Below are positions 55,800-64,000 of a DNA stretch of 64,000 bases, piece after piece. Below the pieces are notes generated by a model. The model saw only the letters and a list, made by a program, of their open reading frames with translations, was not told the origin of the DNA and ran no database searches. This DNA comes from Rhododendron vialii (taxonomy: Eukaryota > Streptophyta > Magnoliopsida > Ericales > Ericaceae). The position numbers were made by a program, and so were the translations under genes. The stretch covers positions 26,737,001-26,801,000 of the forward strand of contig NC_080568.1 in NCBI RefSeq assembly GCF_030253575.1, written 5' to 3'. How positions within the stretch are numbered: position 1 is the stretch's first letter; each line of letters opens with the position of its first letter.

Positions 55800-56456
55800 T
55801 TTTTAACACTAGTACTCCTATGTTTATATGCATTAAAGAATAGTACCAATTGTGGGAACCGGGAAGAACCAAAGGTTCTAGATTCGATATATGAGTGTTC
55901 TCGTTCATTTCCATACAATCCCACAAAGAATTGTGTTTTACTTTGTGTGAATTTAAAACCATCGATTTAGATTTAAATTCAAAAAACTCAATATAATTGA
56001 GGTTTTGATCCTGACAAATCTTAGAATACAAAAACTTTTTACATTATTTTATATTAGTTTCGATCTTAGCATTTTTATTAGTATGATTGAAATTGTCCTT
56101 TTTAAAGGAAAACACGAGTACTCCAGGCCAATTTGGTTTTAAAAGTGAAACAATAATTTTTTTTGTCTTTATTAAAAAAATTCATATTTGATAATTTGAG
56201 TTAAACTTTTGTGACTTATTGATTTGTCTCGGCGAGAAGAATCGGAAAAGTAAATTTTTTTGATCAAAACTCATAATTTTTTTAAAAAAGGACAAGAATA
56301 AGTAAAATAAGTTGACTTATTAACTTTTTTTTTTGTCTTTATTAAAAAATTATGAATTTCGATCAAATTTTTTTATTTTTCTGATTCTTTTCGTCGAGAC
56401 AAATCAATAAGTCACAAAAATTTAACGCAAAACAAACAAATGCAAACAAAATTCAA

Positions 56457-56748
56457 ATAAAGACAAGTGAGCTGTGCTTGGGGAGCATGACATTGCGCCT
56501 ATGGCGCATTCGAACTACCCAACAAGTCAAGCTTCGCAGGCTTACCACGAACACTCCCGAACTCCGATTTGCATGTGGTTTAAACCGTTTAAAAGCTTGT
56601 TATGTATACTTTATAACTCAAGTGGTTTGAATCCAAAATTATTTATCTATTAAAAGACATGACACTTTGCCCTTAACAGGTAAAAAACGAATCATTTTGA
56701 GAAAATCATCGCATCACTCTTATTTTAAATCGGATCAAAATAAGCATA
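56457..56748 (+). repeat. Diverged repeat, copy 1 (partner at 58125-58437)
   Basis: Shared series: AAGTC...CTTGCCA/TTACCACGAA, CTCCCGAACTC(C/T)GATTTGCA, GTGGTTT, CTTGTTA, TATAACYCAAGTG, ATCCAAAATTATTTAT and TTTTAAATCGGATCAA-like. A rearranged reverse-complement piece occurs at 58041-58115. Confidence 0.65.
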
Positions 56749-56879
56749 AAACTCATCAAAAATTGCAATTGATTCTCACGACATGTTCAACGTAATTTAC
56801 CCCGAGATTAATTTGCTAGAACCTTGTTTTCAATTCCCCTTGGTATTTTCTTGGAGCCGTCTGTTTGACGAAACTAATA

Positions 56880-57390
56880 ATGAAAAGACATGTAGTATCA
56901 TAGGACGTGCAATCCGATTGGATTAACAGAGATGAGGTTAATAACATATCACCCTTAGGCCTAGGCCACGACCAATTAAGAGTCGCCATGGATTTTAGAG
57001 GAAACTTTAGCAGACAAAGATCTACCCATATTGAATACAACCCTGCTTCAAAACTTATAATACTAAGGTCCCAAATCATGCCAATCATCCTGGCATAACA
57101 ACACTGATTAGGCATTCCCTAGCTACCACCCATGTGATCATCAAAGGCTGGCAAATAGATATCAAATTGAACCATTTCCTCACAGGCCAAGGGATTCAGT
57201 AACTAATGGCTAACACTTTTGTCCATCTTGTTCCTCGTTTACATATTTCTGATAAGCTTGTATGGATCCGTATGCTACTAGTTTATTCTCTTTCTTTCTT
57301 TTTTGCTCGGCTACTAATTTATACTCTTCTATTTCTGCAGGATGCCATCAGAAGGCTTGGGACATGCAAAGATTCGCGGTGGCGGTAGAA
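56880..57390 (+). pseudogene. Decayed coding fragment of unknown type
   Basis: A plus-strand frame at 56910-57098 reads like protein (for example PLGLGHDQLRVAMDFRGNF and STHIEYNPASKLIILRSQ), then stops. Another frame continues with THVIIKGWQIDIKLNHFL and TFVHLVPRLHISDKLVW up to about 57270. Two frames carrying plausible protein in series suggest a frameshifted, dead gene or mobile or viral-type ORF. I do not recognise the family and give no function. Confidence 0.35.
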
Positions 57391-57464
57391 TGAAACATCA
57401 AGAATATTCTCAATCTTTTTGGATAATCTCGTATGGAAATATTCTCAATTTAATTTCTTGTTGC

Positions 57465-57835
57465 ATAGATAGTGGTGGTAAAAAAATGTTCGTAATGGTG
57501 GTGAAGTAATAGCGATTGTGTTGATGGCGACAATATTGGTGGTGGGAAGGAGGGGTGCTAGATATGTACGGTGTAAAATAATGGCAGTGGTGGAGTTGGA
57601 GTTGTCGTGGTGAAAGTGCATGTGGAGGTGTGGTAGTCGTGGTGGTATTGGTTTAATTATGGCGGTGGTTGTGGGGTTGAAGTCTTGTGGCAATGGTGGT
57701 GGTAGCTAGAGTGGAAGCGTGGTTGAGGGTGCTTAAGTGATAGTGGTCTACGTGGTGAAGTGATGGTGCCACAGGGGTGGTGTTACAGTGTTGGTGTAGG
57801 TGGTGGCGGAAATCTTTGTAGTGGACGACTTTCTA
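57465..57835 (+). repeat. Degenerate GTGG/GGT-rich tract
   Basis: About 370 bp dominated by GGTGGT, GTGGTGG and TGGTGGAG units with many interruptions. Strong G-over-C strand asymmetry. No intact ORF. Confidence 0.75.
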
Positions 57836-58124
57836 CTCACATTTCATAAATGAAATTAAATTATTAGTGTAGTTTGATTCCACCATATTTTACTACTTGA
57901 AAACCCTTTTAACGATATATAATAGATCTTGATATGAGAGTGCTCTACAAAAATGATTTATAGTTTTGACCCATTAAGGGTAAAATAGTCATATATTAAT
58001 TTGATGTACGATTAGTATTTGATCCAAAACACTTAGTTATAAATTAGATTCAACAAGCTTTTAAACCGTTTAAATCACGTGTAAATCATAATTTGGGAGT
58101 GACCGGGGCAATCCCACAAAGATT

Positions 58125-58437
58125 GGCATATGGTGAAACTTCAAGAATGCGCCCGGGGCGCACTAAAATGCTCCCAGGGCACAAGAAATTGCGCCTGGGC
58201 GCATGAAAACTTCAAAAAATGTCAAACTTTGCATGCTTGCCATGAATACTCCCGAACTCTGATTTGCACGTGGTTTGAACCGTTAGAAATCTTGTTAAGC
58301 CTACTTTATAACCCAAGTGATTTGCATCCAAAATTATTTATGCATTAAAGGACATTATGATTTTACCCTTAAAGGATCTAAAAAGAAATCAAATTTGGAA
58401 AATCATCGCACTTTCCTCATTTTTAATCGGATCAATA
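58125..58437 (+). repeat. Diverged repeat, copy 2, preceded by GCGCC-rich palindromes
   Basis: Partner of 56457-56748. Its first 75 bases contain GCGCCCGGGGCGCA and GCGCCTGGGCGCA palindromes, as also seen at 63729-63850. Confidence 0.65.
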
Positions 58438-58599
58438 CCTATTTTATATCAACCCTCGAGGGTACTCAAGGTAGTAAAGTACTGTGGAATTAGGAGAAAA
58501 ATGTTGTGTTTAAAAAGTGATTGATTTACGAACTTAATTCTCAAATTTATATATATAACCCCAAAGAAATTGCTCTCAAAGCAACATTACTTTCGTAGT

Positions 58600-58802
58600 G
58601 TTTGGTTGGGAGTTTAGTTTAGTTTAGTTTTGGTAGTAGGTAGAGAGAGAAATAGAGTAATGATTGAAGATAGGGGTAATGATTGAAGAGAGATAGAGAG
58701 AGATGTGAAAGTAATAATTGGAGAAATAGGGTAATGATTGGAAAAAGAAGTAGGGTAATGATTGAAAACAAAACTAAAACTAAAACTAAGTTGAGCCCAA
58801 CG
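58600..58802. mobile_element. MITE with GTTTGGTTGGG termini
   Basis: GTTTGGTTGGGAGTTTAGTTT faces AAACTAAGTTGAGCCCAACG. The inside is GA-rich with four GGGTAATGATTG/GTAATGATTG motifs. About 203 bp. Confidence 0.6.
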
Positions 58803-59029
58803 ACTTTTCAGTAGTGCACTTAGTGCTAGCTAGGAGAAATGTGATCAGAGTTCAAGTCATTTTTTAATGTGTTAATTTAACTATTCTAACAATACTGACT
58901 TTTGGCACAAATAGAAAAAACTATTGTGTTGTAAACACGAACAATTCTTTATCTTTCTAACATGCATGTATCCTAACAACTATGGTACACCAAATCTATA
59001 CAAGATTGTGTGGTACTTATTTTGGGTAA
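58803..59029. other. Intergenic, nothing recognised
   Basis: Spacer between the MITE and the next foldback element; no gene or element seen. Confidence 0.3.
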
Positions 59030-59290
59030 CGCACTAATGATTTAGAGCCATTTAAAACATTATTTTAAAGGTCCCTGCTAGTTACAAAAAAAAATCAACT
59101 CATTTAGTTATCAGTAAGTATTTGATCTATTCATTCGATTTTCGTCTCTGCGAATCTAGGTACAAATTATATTGATCAAGCACTTAACGCTATCCAAATG
59201 AGCTGATTTTTTTAAAAAGGCTCTTAAAAGTATGTTTGAAATAAATTGAAGGGCTCCAATCATTCGTACATTTGATGTACAGCAAATGGA
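59030..59290. mobile_element. Foldback element, diverged
   Basis: AAAAAATCAACTCATTTAGTT and GTAAGTATTTGATC face GATCAAGCACTTAACGC and CCAAATGAGCTGATTTTTTT. Outer arms are weaker (GAGCCATTTAAAACATT versus the complement of TTGAAGGGCTCC). Confidence 0.6.
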
Positions 59291-60051
59291 ATACCCATAG
59301 TTTTTTTTTGAAACCATATACCATATGTGACACGAAGTCTACGGACAATATTGATGCTGAACAACTGTTGGAACTTTGATAAGTTTTAAAATTAAAAGAT
59401 ATATGTTATTAGAGAGACATGATTTTTTGTGACACGAATTAAGTCTACGGACATGATTTTTTGCCAACCCACATTGTTTTAAAAAAATATTTACGTTCTC
59501 TCATCTGTCCTCGTTATTTTGGGTAATCCTATTCAGATTCAACACCTCCGACTTTAGGGACAGAACTAAAATTTCGTAAACGGGGGCCGAACTATGAAAA
59601 GTAAGTAGCAAGTTACTGACCTTCTAGTTTTAATCAACCATTGACATAGTCCGGAAATACTTTCCAATTGTTCGAATTCCAGATGCCGAACAACGTTATG
59701 CTCAAAATAATTAAGCTCCATTCTTGAAAATGTTATTTGAACTTTTCAATTCTTGAAAATACTTCTCAATTGACCGTGTGAACTTGAAGTACTCATATGA
59801 ATTAAATTATTTTTTTTAGAAACAAAAAACTGAAACTACACGGAGGCATTGGCCCCCCCATAGCCCACCATAGTTCCATCTCTGCCCGACTTCTTTTAAT
59901 CGTGTAACATGGGAGACATTCAGTGAGATCGATTGGTTGTATCTTGGAATTATATTTAATTAGCCGTTAGAACTCAAACGAAGGGAGGCAAATATGGCTT
60001 TAGGACAACAAATGACATGCCAATGTTTCACAATATATTTCTAGGGGACTG
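59291..60051. other. Intergenic, nothing recognised
   Basis: No gene or structured element that I can support. Confidence 0.35.
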
Positions 60052-60958
60052 ATAATGCCACGAAGTGTTTCTTAATGCCACGACTATTCATGTTGTTTGA
60101 CAAAATTACCCATGAGCGATACTAACATTTATCATAACCATTATCTTCTTTTTCCCCTCTTTCTCGCCGCTTTGTCCCCCTCCTCTTTCTCGCCGCTTTG
60201 TCCCCCTCTGTTTTCGCCGACCGTTGAGCCACCCACCTCCCTCTCTCTCTCCAGAGGCCATTGGAAAGAGGGTGCATGTCGTTCTCTTTCATCTATTTCG
60301 CGACCAATCCGTTGTCTGGATTCTGGATCCAATGTTTTCATTTCATCACCAATGGTGATTGCAACACTGTAGTACCTGTCACTCAGTCTCCTGTACTTAA
60401 TCTATATAGAAATCATAGGCTTAATTTGTAGAATAAAGACGATATGTCACAACTGGGTTGTGGCATTGTTGGTTTGATGTGATGTGATTCATGTAACTCT
60501 TGTAGAAACTTTATATCCATCTCAAAATCAATTGGCAATGAGTGAAGAGGTCCCAAATGTTATTAAGTGATCACCCATTCCACTCTTAAGCAATGTGAGA
60601 TTCTATTTTCAGTTTTAGAGAAAAAACAAAACGTAAGTGTGTTATTTGCATTCAATACTGTCAATTTGTACCTATACAATGGGCTAAGCAGAGATCGCTG
60701 TCTAGAGAGAAAATGAGATGGAAGGAAAATGGACATGAAATGTTGGATGGAGGAGGTGGATCTCCTGGTGGGTCAAAATTTCGGGGATTGATGGTGGGTG
60801 TAATCGAAGCAAGAAAGCCGGAGAAGAGAGGGAGGAGATGGAGGTGGGTATGCCCTGTGTATGAGCGGCAAGGAATGAAGAGAGAGAGATGGCCATGGGT
60901 AAAATTGTAAGATCACTTCATTTGTCGTGGCATTAAAATAAAGGCTCGTGACATTAAC
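60052..60958. mobile_element. Inverted-repeat element with ~60-bp termini (Mutator-like size)
   Basis: GATAATGCCACGAAGTG, CTTAATGCCACGAC and ACAAAATTACCC at the left face GGGTAAAATTGTAAGATCAC, GTCGTGGCATTAAAA and CTCGTGACATTAACC at the right. The 900-bp interior has CT-rich and GA-rich parts, including a doubled TTTCTCGCCGCTTTGTCCCCC. No transposase. Target duplication not found, so the class is a guess from TIR length. Confidence 0.6.
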
Positions 60959-61265
60959 CGCACCCATATTTCTAATTGTTATATAGCTTTTTATGATGAT
61001 GGTGAAATAAATTCTCAACAACAACAAAGGAAACAACTTCACAAATTATATTTACACCACAAACATGTAGAAAGTTCGAAATTATTTCGTCAATGGCAGC
61101 GGACTGACTTCATACTTGGCCAAAAGATCGAGTAAGATTCGGTAGAACTAGAAGATCGAGAAAGTTGTGGATTGTGTGCCATCTGTTCAATAGTTGACAT
61201 GCACCTATATATACTATATTTCGAAGTTATTGTCATATGCATAAATATGCCTAATGAAATTTTTT

Positions 61266-61582
61266 TTTTTTTTTATAATCATGTGTCCGGGCCACCTTAC
61301 TTTGTATAGACTGGCACAAAGGGTCGATAATACCTGAGAGGTTTCGAACTTGAACCTTAAGAGGGAACAAACCCTTAAGTCTTAGACCTTGACTACCAAG
61401 GCAATCCCTTCGGGTTATTCCATAGTCATTGTTATGCATGTGAATTGGCACAAAGGGTTGATAGCACTTGAAAAATTTTGAACCTGAGGCTTAGGAGAGA
61501 ACAAATCCCTAAAGTCTCGGGTCTTGACCGTCAAAGCAATCCCATGGTGTTATTTCATAATCATTGTTACGCATATGCATCA
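61266..61582 (-). mobile_element. tRNA-derived SINE with a truncated tandem second copy
   Basis: On the minus strand the first copy (61266-61418) has A-box region GGGATTGCCTTGGTAGTCAA. B-box-like AAGGTTCAAGTTCGAAACCT, ACCCTTTGTGCCAGTC and an A-rich tail (plus-strand T run at 61260-61275) follow. 61446-61582 repeats the head, the B-box region and the CATTGTTATGCAT flank, but not the tail. The flank is copied too, so a ~135-bp tandem duplication followed insertion. Confidence 0.65.
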
Positions 61583-61851
61583 ATGACTGTGACTCGGAAT
61601 ATCTAGAGCTTTCCATAGAAAAATAAGTCAATGCAATTTTTTTTTGTACCTTAGAAAAAATCAATACTACTACTATTTTTTTTTTGTACCCTTAGAAAAA
61701 GTCAATGTACTATATAGTACGAGACTAGGAGAACGCATGCTCAATATTGCTCAGGAATGGATGCTAAACAAAGTAGTATCAAATTGTAGTTGTTGAGAAA
61801 TGGTTGAAAAACACTAGACGAGTCTATCACGTTTTTAGACGGATGAAGTAT
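61583..61851. other. Intergenic, nothing recognised
   Basis: Contains a doubled TTTTTTTGTACCTTAGAAAAA-like segment (about 61638 and 61677). No gene. Confidence 0.3.
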
Positions 61852-64000
61852 TGATAAGCACCCGATAATGCAATTAAGGGTACGCTAGTTTTCTAGTTTA
61901 AGTTCAATTTAATCGTTAAATAGTGTTTTAACTGCTTTTGCTCGTAGAGTTTGCTATTTCTGTTTTGTAGGAAATCATCCAAACAAAGGAGTTTTAAAGT
62001 CCGAAGTCTAGGCAGGAATGGCTTGATGGTGACCCGACGGCTCGCCAAGGCAAGGCAAAGAAGCAAGGCAAAACTCAGCGGCTGGAGCTATCGAGCTCGG
62101 CATCGATGGGATAAAGGAAATTACATCGATGCCGAGGGGCTTACCCAAGGAGGCAGCTAATGAGCTCGGCATCGATGGAGGGAAATAAGTTACATCGATG
62201 CCGAAGCTCTTATCACAGCAGCATAAGCCTGTTGCCATCGATGCCGAGGGCTCTAGGAGGGGAATTTTGAAGCATCTCCTGAAGAATCTGGGGCGTACGA
62301 AGTAGAATAGATTTTGCTTACATCATTGTAGATCTAGATCTAGATTGGTTTTTGTTCTTGAATGTTCTTCATTTTCAGTCTTGAATCTTTATTTTCTGTT
62401 TTCATTAATTAGTTTTTGGTATTGTCTTCTTTATTAAAGTTGTAGTGAATCTTCCGATCTATCTTTCAATCTAATTTTCTTCTAGTGTTGTTAATTCAAT
62501 TATGTTAAGTAAATTTTCGCTTGCCCCTATCTCAATAGATATGTGCGAGTAGTTTACCAAAGTTAGGTCATGGGGTGATTAACACCTCATGGCTTAAGTA
62601 GAATTGCGTTTTTCACCATAAAGTCTAAACCTTTGGTTCGAGAATCGATGTGGGGTTCGGATTTATTGTCAAATCGCTAAGGTGTTAATCTCCTTGATCA
62701 TGTGTAGGTAGGAGCATCGCCTACCTACCACACATGATACTTGGAGCTCTGACGCACGAGGCATTTGCTAAATAAATTCTAGAGCTAGCTTGGTAATCGA
62801 GCCATTTTATTTTCCGATTCGGGAACCTTGATCGTGTATCCTGAACCGCGTATTTAGGTGAGAAATGCAGTTTAATTTGAGTTGTGAGTGTTAGTAATTC
62901 CTAGACCTAACCTGCCTTTTATCTTAGTTTATTTGCTTTTCAATTTAGCTCTTTTCATTTCCACTACGCACGTAAAACCAAGTTGGCTGTCTAAAAGCCG
63001 AAAGCCCTTACTTGCATCTACAAATCCAGCAAAGCCGTATTAATTTTTCCCTTAGGTACGATCCCGGACTTCCGGATTATCATGCTTCGACTGACGTATT
63101 AGGCCCTACGCTTGGGGCGTTATCTCTTATATCGGAGCGAACGAAGCAAGTATTAGCGAACGTGATATTACCAATGATGAGGGAGAATGTGATATTCATT
63201 CAATCGTCCATACGAACGAAAGGTCCAAAATCGAGTGTTAGAACATACCTTAACGATAATATTTTGGTCAAAAAGAAGGCATTGAATGAAGTTTTCCAAG
63301 TCCGCTAGAGCATTGAAGCAAGTTGGAAACAAGGTACGGTCTAATTCATCTACGTTAGATATAGTACAATGAGAAGTAAGCGACATCACTCTTCTGTTAT
63401 GCTTAATAAGAGAAGCTCGTAAAATTTTCGTGGTTTTAACTATTTGTCTGGTCGTTAACTTCAGGGTCCCGGAATTAATTGAGTTGCGCGCAAACTTGGT
63501 CGGGCATCTAGAGAAAAGGAACAATGATCGATGTTATAATTGATGTTGAAATGGTGCATAGGACATCAGAGTCACTGGCTGTTTGCTTGAACGAGAGCTT
63601 TTAAATGGTTGAATTAGATTGCTTTTATAAATGTTTGATCCAATTCTGAGTCACTCTCCTTAATGTCATGACTGGTCACTAAGTATGTCAAAAAAATTCA
63701 CATCTCGTATAGGAAAATTAATATGATGCGCCAACGCACCTCAGGCGCAATTCGCGTGCGCCCGGGCGCGACCTGGTTTTTTCCCCTTGATTGAGGCGCA
63801 TTTAATTTGCGCCCCAGGCGCAACAAAGGTCCTTCTTCTGGCTGGCGCACTGTGCTCATTAGCACTTCATGTTCGCAATTCTTCGAGACTTCTTAATGTC
63901 AAACTTTGTACAATCGGTTTTGCCAACGTACTATCATGGAAACGACTTAATACATCGCCAAAAAAGGAGAGAAATCGACATAACTAATGCATGTTGGACA
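61852..64000 (+). mobile_element. Probable LTR-retrotransposon end, incomplete in the window
   Basis: Begins TGATAAGCACCCGATAATGC, in the style of a plant LTR start, and runs through non-coding sequence (GGTACGATCCCGGACTTCCGG at 63055-63075). I recall such phrases from Ty3/gypsy LTR and leader regions. No gag or pol, primer-binding site or second LTR is seen before the window ends. It contains the palindromic tandem repeat at 62093-62250. Confidence 0.4.
62093..62250 (+). repeat. Palindromic tandem repeat built on CGGCATCGATGCCG half-sites
   Basis: Unit 1 (62093-62136) and unit 2 (62162-62205) each have GAGCTCGGCATCGATG, an AT-rich spacer, then TTACATCGATGCCGA, so each folds into a hairpin with an 11-bp stem. 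A third half-unit (CCATCGATGCCGAGG) is at 62234-62248. Period 69 bp. Confidence 0.85.

Noticed and set aside
56457..58437. Interpretation of the two diverged direct repeats as LTRs of one retrotransposon
   Set aside because: No primer-binding site or target duplication at the edges, and a reverse-complement piece of the same repeat lies between them. A rearranged repeat cluster fits better.
1..64000. CRISPR arrays, bacterial operons, riboswitches or organelle genome inserts
   Set aside because: No regularly spaced repeats with unique spacers, no ribosome-binding-site gene clusters and no rRNA, tRNA or plastid gene stretch was seen. The window is plant nuclear DNA.

Overview
This window is nuclear DNA from a flowering plant, most likely a eudicot. 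It is AT-rich and gene-poor: seven protein genes in 64 kb, with GT-AG introns up to about 3.6 kb. It carries plant-only families (a DYW-type pentatricopeptide protein, a UGT89-type glycosyltransferase, a prolamin-like secreted peptide) and many small non-autonomous plant transposons. I cannot name the species.

Layout. 376-13772 (+) holds the last eleven exons of a chloroplast signal peptide peptidase A (SPPA/protease IV); the 5' part lies outside the window. Its introns are packed with insertions: two related SINE-like copies, a foldback element, a LINE remnant and two TRIM retrotransposons, one nested in the LINE. 15215-18184 (+) is an intronless DYW-class PPR gene. 20913-24366 (+) is a five-exon gene for a 141-aa protein I do not recognise. 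27911-28462 (-) is an intronless bZIP factor. 33057-34169 (-) is a RING-H2 E3 ligase of the CIP8 type. 35912-45361 (-) is a complete 12-exon gene for the CTF4/AND-1/WDHD1 homologue (Arabidopsis EOL1), a replisome and chromatin protein. 48580-48942 (+) encodes a small secreted six-cysteine prolamin-like protein. 52047-53420 (-) encodes a UGT89-family glucosyltransferase.

From about 53.5 kb to the end I find no intact gene. That part holds foldback elements, diverged duplications, a GTGG-rich tract, a decayed coding fragment, tRNA-derived SINE pieces and a probable LTR-retrotransposon end with an unusual palindromic tandem repeat.

The genes do not form a pathway; they are ordinary neighbours on a plant chromosome. 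The most notable content is the miniature retroelement population: three complete TRIMs with primer-binding sites and target duplications, several TA- or TNA-flanked MITEs, a hAT-type element with a perfect 8-bp duplication inside an older inverted repeat, and a foldback family whose copies share one hairpin core. I see no sign of a wholly new biological system. All exon boundaries were read by eye from splice sites, reading-frame continuity and family knowledge, without alignment software.
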